Source: Basidiobolus meristosporus CBS 931.73
Taxonomy: Eukaryota > Basidiobolomycota > Basidiobolomycetes > Basidiobolales > Basidiobolaceae
DNA: 64,000 bases
Assembly (NCBI GenBank): GCA_002104905.1
Contig: MCFE01000020.1
Location: 62,001 to 126,000, forward strand
Direction of reading: 5' to 3'
Each line of letters begins with the position of its first letter. Position 1 is the first letter of the stretch. Under the pieces are notes generated by a model that was not told the origin of the DNA, did not search any database, and was given only the letters and a program-made list of their open reading frames with translations. The position numbers and the translations under genes are program-made. This document shows positions 50,987 through 63,992 of this stretch, piece after piece.

Positions 50987-52611
50987 ATGTTAGTACTTCA
51001 CGAGACACCCGCTGGTTATGCCTTGTTCAAACTCCTGGACGACGGAAAGATCGAGAAACCCGATGATTTGTATAAGGAATTCGAGACCGCCGAGAAGGCC
51101 AACCAAACGTGAGTAATGCTCATAAGCGCACCGAGATGTCCTTGGTTAACTGATTTCTCCTCCCTCCAGCATCAAGCTAAAGGCCTTCCAGAAGTTCGAG
51201 AACACCATCGATGCTTTGTCCGCTGCCACCGCCATCGTTGAAGGAAAGCTCGACAAAAGCTTGAAGAAGTTCTTGAGTGACGAGATCAGTGAGAAGGAGA
51301 TGAAGAAGGAGAGCTTGGTTGTCGCCGACTCTAAGCTTGGTGAGTGCATTATTTCGTCGATAGGCCTTTGGCGTACGTACTGACATGTAGACCTCAGGTG
51401 GCGCCATCTCCAAGAAGCTTGGCATCAAGATCGTTTCTGACTCTACTGTCAACGAGCTTTACCGCGGTATTCGTAGCCAAATCTCCTCCTTGTTGACCGG
51501 CATTCCCCAATCCGATATGAACGCCATGGCCCTTGGTCTTTCTCATTCCCTCTCCCGTTATAAGCTCAAATTCTCCCCTGACAAGGTTGACACCATGATT
51601 GTTCAAGCCATCGCCCTTCTTGACGATTTGGACAAAGAGTTGAACACCTACGCCATGCGCGCCAAGGAATGGTACGGCTGGCATTTCCCTGAAATGGCCA
51701 AGATCATCGTCGATAACTTGGCTTTTGCCCGTGTCGTCAAGGCCATGGGCTTCCGTACCAACGCCTCCAAGACCGACCTCTCCACCATTCTTCCTGAGGA
51801 ACTTGAGAAGGAATTGAAGGATGCCGCCGAGATCTCTATGGGTACCGAAATTTCTGACGAAGATATCATGAACATCACCCACTTGTGTGAGCAAGTCATT
51901 TCCATCACCGAATACCGTACCCAGCTCTACGAATACCTTAAGAACCGTATGGTTGCCATTGCTCCCAACCTCACCACCCTTGTTGGCGAGTTGGTTGGTG
52001 CCCGTTTGATCGCCCACGCCGGTTCCCTCATGAACCTCGCCAAGCACCCCGCTTCCACCGTTCAAATCCTCGGTGCTGAGAAAGCCCTCTTCAGAGCCCT
52101 TAAGACCAAGCACGACACACCCAAGTACGGTTTGATCTATCACGCCTCCTTGATTGGACAAGCTGGTCCTAAGATGAAGGGCAAGATCGCCCGTATGCTT
52201 GCCACCAAGGCCGCCATCTCCATTCGTGTGGATGCTCTTGGTGACAAGGATACTCCTGAAGTTGGTATGGAGAACCGTGCCAAGGTCGAGGCTCGCCTCC
52301 GTCAACTGGAAGGACGCTTCGCCGCTGGAGCAGCCAGAACCCCCAACAAGACCCCTAAGAGTCAAAAGAAGTTCGAGCTTAACAACAATGTGAATACCTA
52401 CAACACCAAGACCGACGCTGTTGTCCCCACAACCCCCTCCAAATCCGAGTCCGACGAAGTCGCCGTAGAGACCCCCAAGACCGAGAAGAAGGAAAAGAAG
52501 GACAAGAAAGAGAAGAAGGAGAAGAAAGAGAAAAAGAGAAAGGCCGATTCCGATGACGAGGACGCCAAGAAGGAGAAGAAGGACAAGAAGAAGAAGAAGA
52601 AGTCCGAATAA
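50987..52611 (+). CDS. NOP58: Box C/D snoRNP core protein Nop58
   Basis: Nucleolar scaffold of box C/D snoRNPs that guide rRNA 2'-O-methylation. Three exons (50987-51108, 51170-51339, 51398-52611) give 501 aa. N-terminal domain [21 protein letters not shown] domain with [40 protein letters not shown] and [14 protein letters not shown]; then [12 protein letters not shown] and [15 protein letters not shown]. The C-terminus is the usual KKE/KKD-rich tail ending KKKKKSE. It is the protein partner of the snoRNA found in the RACK1 intron. Confidence 0.97.
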
Positions 52612-53172
52612 ATGCATCCATTCATTTTCCTTCCAGGATTCTTCGACTTCCGCACCCAAACCATCAGCCATGTCTTCCTCTTCTCCCTCACACCCTGACC
52701 AATATTTTCTCGACGGGTATACGAGGATGCTGGTTGGCTTATTCATCCACTCTAGTTGTAGGGCTTTTTCGAGTCCCCTTTTTATCTTCGTATTTTTAGA
52801 ATGTACTTAAGATTTTATATATTTTCCTTTTCCCTTCTTCCACTACCTCGACTATACTACTTTTATAAATCGGAAACGATGAGAAACTGCAATAAATATT
52901 TTCTTAGAATTTCATAAAGCATTCGGCCTTGCTAGCTTGCACCCACACCGCCATCGACTGGCATACCACAGGATGATTGTTGCGGTAAGATGAAATGTCA
53001 GCATGAGGGGTACGAACCAGCTAGCGAAGGTGGGTCAATGTTATTTCATGTGGGTTGCTCCTACAACAGGATTGAAACGAATAATATCCTTGTCTATTCA
53101 AAGGAGTTGGTTGGGTGGCATTGATTGGGATCACGTGGATAGGATCGAGGTGTAACCAACCGAATTTCGCAC
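52612..53172. other. NOP58-NMA111 convergent spacer
   Basis: 561 bases between two stops. No gene recognised. Confidence 0.35.
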
Positions 53173-56100
53173 TTAGTGGGATAGTTGTCTCCAACCACAG
53201 TCAACTTCCGGATCTTGGAGCAGCTCCACCGTTGGCCTAGAGGAGGGGGTTAGTCTGAATCGATGGGTGCCGGACGGGGCTCTTCACCTACCAGTAATGC
53301 TGGTTGGTCTTGACACTGAGGACCATTGGGATCATATCGAAGCTTATGGTCTTGACTCGGATGTAGGTGTTGTCAGGAAATTGCTTCACGGCCTCCAAGA
53401 ATGCGGTAAGGTCCGGAGTTGGGACCCCGTTGATATGTGTGATCCACATGGTCGGGACCTAAAATTGGGTTGTCGCTCCTGTTAACCGTTGTCGCTGCTT
53501 CATGGGTCTCGGTTCGTTACTTACCATACCGTACTGGTACGCAGGAGAGCCCTTGCTTCGCGCGGAAATATATACATGGGAGGGTAGGGTTTTGGATTGC
53601 TGCAGGACTGCTTTGTGTGGCTCTGCAAAATGGTTCACGAAAGGTTAATTCTCCATCTCGGCGGATGCGCAGTATCATGCGTAGGGCTGTCTGAGTACCT
53701 TGAATCGCTGCACCAGCCCAGAGTACAACCCGGTTGGTCCCTTCACCGGAGGTAGGGCTGGTGGGAACTTTGATGGCCATTTCGACCTTTTCGCGTAGAA
53801 TCACCTAGCAAGGAAAGTGGGTTCAGTCAAGTGGTCTGATGGGCATGTATGTAGAAGAGTACCATCTCCAGTTCCTCCAGATCATACTGGATGTCCAAAT
53901 CGTACATCCTTGTCACGGTCTTGCCATTGACGGAGAGGATGATGTCCAATTCCTTCAAAACCTCAGCACTCCGACTACCTGCCTCCGTTTGCCGAATCAT
54001 GAACAGCTGATGCCTATGTGGACTGGCTTCCTCCACCTTTCTAACCCAATCCTCGGTCAGGCCCATATGGCGGGCTTGTACGATCTGCACGGGCATCAAT
54101 TCAACATTGATGAATCGAAGGTCGGGCTTTACACCCTTGCAAAGCGGCTCCAATACGGGCAGAACCGTTTTGATATTCAGACCCAGATAGTACTCATTGT
54201 CATGGCCAGAGACTGTGCGTTCACCCAAATAGGACAACCAAAGGGCTTGCACATGACCATTATCATCACACAAGACACCGCTAGAGCACTGCTGGGCAAT
54301 GGGAGTGTCAACCGTGACTGCTTCCAAATTAATGCTCCTGATAAGAGGAAGCAGGTTAGAGAAAATCCGAGGAGTCGATTGTGCGATCGTGACGGCTCTA
54401 CCTGAATCTGGGCGTTGCGTTCTGTGGGATGGTGACACTGGTGACATCGGTTACCACGGTGTTGATGCAGATAGGTCGATGGTTATGGTTGAAAGCCACA
54501 AAGCCAACACTCCGGCCTAGGGGGAAAGAGATTTACTGGGTGCCGACGGTGGATAGGAAGGGGGAGTGGTGGGGTACCTTGGATTAATGGTGCTTCACTG
54601 ATCACCGCGGACTTAACAGGGGTCTCACCAATCAGCTTGGGATCGTAGGAAATGAAAGTAAGGTTGTGTGTAGGATGGAGGTACTCCACCTTGCCGGGGA
54701 TGATGATGGAGTCAGCGAAGGTAAGCGACAAATCACCCAAGGCAAAAGGAACAATACTACGGCCAACAACGACCAAACCACGTTGAGCATCCAGGATAAG
54801 GCCAGCTCCTTGTTTCTGCAGCGCAAATTGGTGATGAGTAGGGTTCCGTGAAAACGGTCAATCTAGTAAGTCTTACCCTGCTTCTAGGGAAGCCGTCGAT
54901 CTTGCAGGGCATGTAATAGCTCACTCTCACCAAGGAATTGATCAGCTGCTTACCGGCCCCCAGGCTATTGTCGAGCGTAACGAATTTGGCAGTGGCAGGG
55001 TTCAACGGCTTGGGCGGGATTGGGTCGCCAAGGTACGTGAAGTCCCAGATGCCGCGGATATCTAAACTCAATTCAAGTAAGCAACCATCTTCGAAGAGGT
55101 CCCGTTTTGGCACTGCTTACCGTTCCTGACTGCTAGTTTGAAGCTCGACCAGTGCCTCTCGACCTGTACTACGGCAACACTGCTTGTGTGTGTATCCGCG
55201 ATTGAATAATAAACCACTGGAACTCGCTCCCGATCGGGTATGCCCTTCATGACTTCTATGAAGGCATCAAGGTTTGGCGTCGGCTTGTTGTCGACGGAAG
55301 ATATGATCCATCCGTTATCTTGACCCTCCAACCTGAACATTCCACTGGGTTCCGAAACGTAGACACCGCCGACAGGAACACAGTAGGAGCGAGCAAGTTG
55401 ATACGACAACTCATTTAGCTTGGCTCCGCCAATCTCAACATATCGATCAGGAGTGCTGAAAAACGGGTTAATAAGCGTAGGTAGGAGCTTAGGAGGCTGG
55501 TCGAAACTCACATCGAGTGTAGATCCTGAACTGCCAATTTAAACTCCAGTGGAACGCCGCCGCGCTCGATGACCACCGTGATTTCTTTTCCTACGTTGTC
55601 GTCCAGATAGACTTCCAGAGGGACAAACTTGGTCACATATTCCCCGTTTATCGATATGAGTATGTCTCCTTCCTCCATGTATGCTGATCCTGGTCCTTTG
55701 GGCACAACGGTCTCCGCAACCAACATGCCGATCTCTTCGGGGAACTTGGAGCGGATGAACGTCTCCGTTTCATTCCGAAGGCCCAGACGTCTCACCTCAT
55801 CAAAAGGCCGATACCTGTCCAATCAGAAAGTCAATAAAGGCCAAGAGACAAACGATCACCCACTAGGTACTAACAGAAATTGGACTTGAATGGTTCCTCG
55901 AGACACGGGTTTTCCCTCCCTGATCAGGTCCAAAGCCCTTTTGACTCGATCCAGTGGCAAGAAGAAGTCGGTGGCAGCTTTGGTATGGCCACCTTTTGGG
56001 ATTGAAGCGTTGTTAGCATACTGATGATAGCACGAATCTACAGAACTACGCGAGGGTACCAACCTGCTTGTAATGCAACCGCGTTACCGTTGATATCGAT

Positions 56101-57181
56101 GACCGGACTTCCCGAGCTACCTGAAATCCATGGTTAATTCATACGACTTGCTGATGACATCCCTCGATTCAAGAAGCCTCACCTCCACTGGTACTAGAAG
56201 CTGCTTGCCTTCAAATGAAATATCAGTCTCATCGCACCTTGTTTCAGGCCATATGTATTACTTACAGATAAAAAGTGTTGAAGTCGTTGTAGGTCATATC
56301 TCCATACTCAGGCGCGTTTCGGTCCAGTCTAGAAATCGAGCCGGCAAGGATGGATAGCTTTTCACCAGCATCGTTACCTACCACTCGGATGTCGATTCCG
56401 ACACGCGCCAGATGAGGTCGGAGTGGGATGCCTGTCAGCTTCATGTATTTGATTTTGGACGTATCGAATCGCAAGAAACTGGAAGGGATTCCAAAGTTAA
56501 GGAAAGGAGGATGACAAGTCTGTTGGGTTGAAAGCATACCCGAAGTCATGAACTGGATCCCTGATTTGACGGGTAATGTTAGCATACGATGCGGCGTTAG
56601 TTCCCTATACAAACAGAAGTACCTATAGACGGGGTAAACATCCACTTCTTCGTGGTCGTGGGCAACCGCCTCGCCAACAAACGGTCCTGCACCAACTACG
56701 TGTCTGGAGGAATGGTTACCAAAGCAAGTCTCAGAGGAGATAAAGCTGGGCGATTACCCACCTGTTTGTCAAGATCAATCCCTGTTCAGCGTCAACTATG
56801 AATCCAGTGGCTTCGGAGTTTTCCGGTCCTGAACAGCAAGGGTTAAAGTGGTTCGTGCTATCCCAGGTTCGTCACACTATCTATGCGGTAACACCGTCAG
56901 TTAAGCTAACCTTCGGTATCGAATGCGGCAACCTGGCTAAACCGAATGGAGACGATAGCTTTGATCGCATTTTCGATGGTGGCTTGCCATTGAGGCGGCT
57001 GAAGGGCGGGGATACTAGCGGCAACGGCGTTGGTATCTTCGGTCAAAGATTCACGTCGGTAGCCAACTGCAGTAAGTGAGTTGGTGCGTCTACGTTTGTT
57101 CTGAGTGGGCCGCGGTGATCCGGCTGGATTGCCATTAGGGGCAGCTTCCATATTCTGTATATCAGCAGTATCCACGTCCAT
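53173..57181 (-). CDS. NMA111: Nuclear HtrA-type serine protease Nma111
   Basis: Large HtrA family protease with PDZ domains linked to apoptosis-like death and lipid homeostasis in fungi. Many exons separated by 50-70-nt introns; about 950 aa expected. The N-terminus ([17 protein letters not shown]) carries the basic [11 protein letters not shown]. The catalytic triad is visible across exons: TNRHVVGAG (His), DPVHDFG (Asp) and [11 protein letters not shown] (Ser). Other family blocks: [30 protein letters not shown] and [16 protein letters not shown], then PDZ-like [19 protein letters not shown] and a second protease-like/PDZ repeat toward [20 protein letters not shown]. Stop TAA at 53173-53175. 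The ATG at 57181 follows an upstream in-frame TTG. Exon borders in the middle were not all worked out. Confidence 0.93.
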
Positions 57182-57985
57182 GTTCAAGAAAATTGGGTGC
57201 AGCGAAGGTTCTACTCCACACTAGACAAAAATTCAAGGTTTCAACGTCACTAAAATAAATCCCTTTTTTTCAATTTTCTTTAAACGCTTACCTTGATTAC
57301 TTCAATGAAGTTGCATAAAAGTCCCATGGCTCTGGTGGTGATGTACCCTCTCCCATTGACTCTGAGTTACGATCTCTCAATGAAATCGATTTTTTTTGGA
57401 TCACTAGGATTCCATGATGCTCTTGACAGTCTTTGTTGATTCCATATCAGGCGTGATAGCATGATGGAAACTTTCCTGATCGACATATTGCTCTCTCTCT
57501 ACCATCAACAATGGAGACCCGCCTACACATCAGTGGCTCATGCCTGACCGTTTAGGTGACCAACAGAGGAGTCAGAAAACACTCGTGCTCATTTCGCGCC
57601 ACTGATCAACAAAGTAAAATGCCTCAGAGTCTAGAAGATCCGGCGTGAATCGTTGGCGAGAAGTGACAAATCATGACTGATTATCTGGGGTTTTTCAGGA
57701 AACGCAATAAGCATATTGTCGACGCTCTTTCCCAACCAATTTAATCTAACTCAGGTCTGCTCGAATAACTCTATTAATATCCTCGTAATATGGCCCTGAT
57801 CAGCTCGGATAAATACGAAATCAGCTGACCTGAAATGACATATATGACTTAATTATACACTGTGCTTTATTTGGTCGATACAATACATTAATACGGTGGA
57901 CTGTTTGAAAGGTCATGCTATTATGGATGGGTTATGTCATGGAGATTATACATAGGAATTGGCGAGCTTAGGCTGGTTGATGTGT
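57182..57985. other. Spacer between NMA111 and ALT1
   Basis: About 800 bases with the NMA111 promoter. No gene, RNA or repeat recognised. Confidence 0.35.
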
Positions 57986-59921
57986 CTAATCACGATACTT
58001 CTCCATGAAGCCTTGGTGGAAGCGTTTAAGCAAATCAATGAACTCGCTGAAAAGCTCCTCCGGGGGAAGGAAGGTAGCACGGAAGTGAGAGGTGTCTTTC
58101 TCTTGTCCAAACCCGCTTCCGGGAACTACGCACTGTTAGAATATAGGTTAGCCAAGATGCAGGAATAATAGGTATTGCGTGGATCCACGTACCACTCCAG
58201 TTTCGTTCAGCATGGCTAGCGAGTAGAAGTCGTCAGGGGTTTTCCCCGCCTTGGTGGCAGCCTTGATAGCTCCTTCGGGAAGTCTGACCCTGGGGAACAG
58301 GTACAACGCACCCTCGGCTCTGTTGCAAGTGACTCCTTCAAGTTCATTGAAAGCGTCGCACAGAAGGTTGCTTCTGCGTCTGAGAGACTGGTAGATATCG
58401 TCGACCTCTTTTTTGTATAGGTCATAGGATTCGTCACCTGGTCTTGGCGGACTCACCATAAGGTCGACCATGATTTGTCCTTGAATATTCGGGCAGAGTG
58501 AAACCGAGGAGATCTTGTACATCTCGTCCACAACCTCTTTATCGATTCCCTGGCATTCGAAGTAGCCACCACGACGGCCACACTCACCAATCATCCCTTT
58601 GGAGATGGAATGGAACGAAATGAGCTCGACATCGTCGAAGCTGGGGCCCATGGATTTCAATACTTTCTTGAACGAGTGGAATGGCCGGGTGCTAGGCATG
58701 TAGATGTTCTCCTGATACACCTCATCGGCAAGCAGCACAAGTCTCTCTCGTTGGCAGAATTCTATCACCTCGCGCATGTTTTGCTCGGTGAGACACTGAC
58801 CGGTTGGGTTACCAGGGTTGATGATACACAAGGCCCTGACGTCGATGTCCTTTCGACGAGCCTCATCGACAGACTTCTTTAATTCTCCGATCTAAACAAC
58901 CAGCCACCATTAGTTGGGCAACCAACAGTCAAAATAGATGAGCAATACTAACGTCCATGCCCCAGTCCTTCTCTTCGTTCAAGTAATACGGGACGGCCTG
59001 TCCATCATAAAGCGACAGTGTAGCGGTGTAGAGAGGATATTGGGGGATCGGGATCATGATTCCAACCTTGGAGTGCTCGATGATAAAGCGCAAAGCTAAC
59101 TGAACCCCGGCAGACGCACTGAACGAACAGCTGATTAATATCACCTTATGAAGGGATGTGATGCGCCAGTAAGCCTACCCCATGGTCAAGAAGATCTTGT
59201 TCATATCGGCCGGATACCCGTCACGCTCTAGAGTGAATCATGCCGTTAGTGGCTAGTTGGGTTGCTGCGTTCGAGGTTGCACATACCTTCGATGAATTTG
59301 GCAACGTTCTTGCGGATGTGAGGGATTCCTTGGGAGTGGCTGTAGGCACCAACACTTCCGCCGCAGGCGTTGACCAGGATCTTGGCTCTCTCGATGGCGT
59401 CAGAGGCGAATAGCAGCTTGGCTTTGTCCCGATTTTCGTCCAACAACAAGTCGGGATACTCGACGAGAGAGGCCACCTACGAACCAGATTGGTTGGGAAT
59501 CAGCTCCCTGAGGGGATCAGAATCAGACGGAGGGTGACTTACCTGGCGGAAGAAGGTGATTGGCTTCTGTTTCAGTTGCTGGGGATTGCCGATATTGATG
59601 TTGACGATTTCATTGAAGGGGAGATTGGATCCCTTGGTTTCGAGCTCCTAGAAAGCCGACCAGTTAGTCCGACAGCACGGTTCAAATGGGACCAGGCCAG
59701 ACTTACGCTCTTGAGCTCCTCAGCACGGATGGCGATCTCTCCGCGGACCGCATACTGAACTTCTCGTACTTGAGGGTTAATGGTGTCAACTCTCAATACC
59801 TTTTTGCATTTGGGGACTAGACGAAGGGCAACAGGTTAGCTAGGGCCAACACATTTGGGCCGATTCGAAGGTACCTTTGAAAGTGCTGGTTTCAGAACCG
59901 GTGTGTAGTTGTGGAGACATT
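57986..59921 (-). CDS. ALT1: Alanine aminotransferase
   Basis: PLP enzyme interconverting alanine/2-oxoglutarate and pyruvate/glutamate. About seven exons. Starts MSPQLHTGSETSTFK, and after a short intron continues VLRVDTINPQVREVQYAVRG. Family blocks: GVYSHSQG-like GAYSHSQGIPHIRK; SFSASAGVQLALRF; IPIPQYPLY; NPGNPTGQCL; LLADEVYQENIY; the PLP-lysine region SFHSISKGMIGECGRRGGY; LYLFPRVRLPEGA; and, after a last intron (about 58131-58190), VVPGSGFGQEKDTSHFRATF. Ends GFMEKYRD with TAG at 57986. No clear mitochondrial presequence, so probably cytosolic. Tandem with NMA111. Confidence 0.95.
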
Positions 59922-61966
59922 TGTACAATAACGAGGGAAGTCGAGAGGGATGAATATAGTGTGACCAAGGCCAAGCCAAGTCTTTTATAGGTGCGATGAA
60001 ATGGCTACCATATAGAGTTGGGCCGAAATCTCCTGCATCTCAGGTCATATTGGCAGCCAAGTACCACAAAAAGCAACCAGCTGATCTACCAAGGGCAACC
60101 AGCCAATCTCTGGTGGTTGAAAATGGCGAGATTTCAGGGATTCCACGATGGTATATTATGTAATTATTACATTTCCGGGTCCGATGAAATCATTTCCGAT
60201 CATTCCGTTCCGGGGGATAAATGCCGCCACCCAAAACGACACTAGAATTTGCCTACCCTCGCTCCACGCGGTGCCACCCGTTCTGCCTTGAAAATCCGAA
60301 CCATGTTACTCCGTATGCACACCCCGTGATTAGGTTAAACTCAATTTGGGCCATGTTTTGCGGGCTCTGATTATCGGTGAGCCCATGGAATCATGGGGCT
60401 ATCAAGGCTTTCATGATCGAATTCGCATCAAAGCCCAGCAACGATGTGATGGGTGGGATGTGCTGGGTTGCCTTTTTGGTAGCGGTGCTTTCATCAGGCT
60501 GATGAAACCATTCTCTCATGCGTGAGTGTCGTAGGTCAGGTGAATAACCCACGTAGCATTGATTATCTTGAGTCCGCGAACAAACTGATCTCAGATCTGC
60601 GAAGTTCATCCTGGGATCACCCGGGTCTGAATCAAGCGTCTCCTACGACTATATACGTCTCGAGGTTCAGATGTTTGTGGCGCATTTGGGTGTCTGCAGG
60701 TAATCCCTACCTAACGGCTGTGGGCACCGGCAAGCCAATCTCATCCAATCATCCTCATAAGCGCAGTTTATCACCAGCGATGCCGTAGAATCCAGTTGGA
60801 TTCAGCGCACCAGCATCGAACTAATGAGATTCATCCCATAAGCAATTCATTGCCCGTTAACTGATGTGGCCGAGCCCGATTGAGCAATATACATGCAAGC
60901 CAACGCCCACTAGTTAGGCATCTTGTGATGGAATGGATAGCCCGCTCGACGCTGAGAGCGACCGGTGTCGAAGGAAATATGCTTCATGCGTGCGGGTAAA
61001 AAGCATGACTCAAGGGGGGGGGGTTCCTTGAGAGATCGAAGAGCCATTTCTTGTAGTCCAATGGACTTGTTCCAGCGTTAGGTGTTCAAAACGGCCACCA
61101 GGCTCTAGTGAATCCTTATTTAGACAAGCCCTATCCAGGCTATGACCCGCAAATCCTTCCCTCACACTGGCCTGAACGGCCCACCTTATCCTAAAATGGC
61201 CATCAGAGTCTGGAACTCACCCACCACCATTGACGGAATGGGATCAGGGAGCCACTATACTGATTCCGGCCCGGGGGCCATTCCATCAAGTGAGTCGAAC
61301 TATAAAGAACATCCATTTTCATCCACCGACCAGCTTAACTAGCTACAAATGAATGTCAAAGTCCCCTCCATGGGATCCGCTTGTACTTTGGTGGTTTTGG
61401 AAATTTCCGTTTCCCAATATTGTCATCTTGCTCATGATAAGGATTCTTGGCGATTGAGCGCCTCACTAATTGTGGCTCTCTGCCGCATGGTGATGGTAAT
61501 TCGGAGTGTCAATGGGCACATATTGGGTCGGGGTAGGTTGACCAGGTGCCAATTGGATGTTGCCATTGCCAACATGGAAATTATGGATAATCGATTCTGT
61601 CTCTGGTTAGGTTGTGGGTTTATTGATGGGTTGCTCGCCTTGTAATCTACTTTGGGACCACTCTGCGTTTGCTAAAGTTGCTCAATTTGCTCCATGTCAT
61701 GTGCTTGTCTCCACATCTGTATTTTGACATTGAAGTTTGACAAAGATTGGTCTTCCTATCATACCTGTCAGTGATGATCCAGATTCCTTATGGGCCTCAA
61801 ATCCCTACCTGTTTGTGTACCCAGGTGGAATACTATGTAACATTAGGTAAATGAGAACTTTGGAACTTGGCTCTTATCCATCAAAGAAGCACTCAAAGCT
61901 TAAGGAATTGCTCAAGAGAACAAAACACACTATGGATCCTCCTACCTGGCAAATGTAGCTTTATAG
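59922..61966. other. Long gene-poor spacer
   Basis: About 2 kb without a supported gene. A G10 homopolymer at about 61014-61023. Several open frames below 100 codons lack any recognisable composition. Ends at a copia LTR. Confidence 0.35.
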
Positions 61967-62298
61967 TGTTGAAAGAGTTTTGGAGATATTGGAAGTGATT
62001 GGGAGAACAAGTAGATTATGTGGTTTTCACTTAATGATTTATTGAATGTAAAAGTAGTATTTATACTTTTACCTGGTCTTGGCATTACAAACACGTAGAA
62101 TAGGTTAAGGAAGGTCCCAAGAGCATGTGTGCAAAGTTTGGGGCTGTTTGGACAACTTTGAGAATTTTCATGTTCTGGGTAAATATTCTAAGTAAATCCC
62201 AACAAGGAATTTGGTCAGTATTCTCTAGGATTTGAGGGTAATGATCTAAGTGACTAAGTTAGGTGAATATTTAGGTGGAATCACAAATTTTTACAACA
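61967..62298 (-). repeat. 3' LTR of a Ty1/copia element
   Basis: 332 bp, TGTTG ... CAACA, directly next to the element body. TATAG (61962-61966) would be one target-site duplicate; the partner lies off the window. The polypurine tract GAGTGGGGG reads on the minus strand at 62299-62307 immediately inside the LTR, which fixes this as the 3' LTR. The same family gives the solo LTRs at 18453 and 27167. Confidence 0.93.
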
Positions 62299-62309
62299 CC
62301 CCCACTCAG

Positions 62310-63992
62310 CTAAATGTTCATACTGACTAGTCCTAATTTTGACCTAAGATATTCAAACTTGTCTCTAGCTAATGGTTTGGTAAATATGTCTGCAATCATT
62401 TCATCTGTAGGACAGTAAACTAAGCTAACTAAGTTATTCTCTATAGCTTCATGTATGAAATGATGTCTAATATCTATGTGCTTGGTTCTAGCATGAAAAG
62501 TTGGATTTCTACCTAATTGTATACATCCTTGATTATCTTGAAATAAAGTAATAGGCATTTTTTGACATAGGCCTAAATCTGTAAACAGCTTTCTTAACCA
62601 CATTGCTTCTTTTGTAGCTTCACAGGCTGCCATATACTCTGCCTCTGTGGTGGAAAGTGCTACAGTTGGTTGCTTTCTTGAATTCCATGAAATTGCTCCT
62701 TTACAGTAAAGAAAGGTGTATCCTGTGGTGGATCTTCTGTCTTATAACATTTGTCCCCAATCAGCATCAGAGTATCCCACAAGATCCTGTTCTGAATTCT
62801 TATAAGTATATCTTAAGCAGATATCAGCAGTTCCTTTTAGGTATCTAAAAATCCGCTTAACTGCTGCAATATGATCAGATCCATAGTTCTGATTATGTTG
62901 GCTGACAACTCCCACTGAATATGAGATATCTGGACGTGTTCCAAGCATGATATACATCAGACTGCCAACCATAGATTGATAAGGAAAGTCAGGGCTTTCA
63001 GATGGCACCAAGCTCTCTTGATTTGGTTGAGTTTTGACCAAGTTAAGGTTTGTCTCCATTGGGGTAGCTGCCAGTTTACAGTCTTCCATTTTGTACTTCT
63101 TTAGTATATCTTGAATATACTTGGATTGACTTAGGGTGATAGTCTGGGTACTTCTGTCTATGGAGAACTTAATCCCTAAGTAGCAACTAAGTTCTCCTAG
63201 ATTGGACATCTTGAACTCTTTAGATAGGCTGGATTTAGTCTCTTCCAATGTTTCTAGGTTATTGGTGGCTATAATAAGATCATCCACATATAGAGCTAAT
63301 AGAACTGGATTTGCTCTATCTGGCTTATAGTATATACTATAGTCAGCATTACTTCTTTTGAAACTCAAAGATTCCAAATAAGAATCTATCTTGCAATTCC
63401 AGGCTCTTGGTGATTGTTTGAGACCATATAGTGACTTTTTAAGCTTGCAGACCAAATGGGGGTTATCTTGGTCAACAAACCCATCAGGCTGGTCCATATA
63501 CACGTCCTCATCAAGTTCTCCATTCAAAATGGCAGTTTTTACATCCATTTGATGAATAAAAAACTTATATTTGGCTGCAATAGCCAATATTAATCTGATG
63601 GAATTAAACTTGGCTACCGGTGCAAAGGTCTCAGTATAGTCAAGTCCTTTTGTTTGAGAGTATCCTTTGGCTACAAGTCTTGCTTTGTATCTCTCAATTG
63701 TACCATCAGCCTTGTATTTTGTCTTGAAGACCCATCTGCATCCAATTGATTTTTGGTTGATTGGTAATTTGACCAAGTCCCAAGTTTGATTTTCCATCAG
63801 GGCCTGATATTCCTCAGTCATTGCAGATCTCCAAAACTTTGTCTGAGGGCTATTTAGGGCCTCTTTTACAGTCTGGGGCTCATCAATATGGACTGAATAG
63901 GCATAGGCTAAGTTTGTACCCTCATTGATATAGTAATTTGGGCTATTTCTTGTCCGATTGGATCTCCAGGCATTTGATACTGGAATGATCAC
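62310..63992 (-). pseudogene. Copia pol: reverse transcriptase and RNase H, one nonsense codon
   Basis: RVT_2-type reverse transcriptase with CRWVFKTKYKADGTIERYK, KARLVAKGYSQ, LDYTETFAPVAKF, KKSLYGLKQSPRAW, and the catalytic LALYVDDLIIA. RNase H follows, with [18 protein letters not shown] and the terminal [14 protein letters not shown]. The whole stretch is a single frame except one TAA at 62742-62744 between the DADWG motif and RRSTTGY. No frameshift. The element is therefore young but inactive for this copy unless read through. The 5' part of pol lies off the window. Confidence 0.9.

Noticed and set aside
51394-52746. 450-codon minus-strand open frame
   Set aside because: Antisense shadow of NOP58; its Leu/Gly/Val-rich text comes from the Lys/Glu-rich tail and biased codons of the real gene.
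61014-61023. G10 homopolymer
   Set aside because: Single homopolymer run with no pairing partner or gene context; may be an assembly or sequencing effect.
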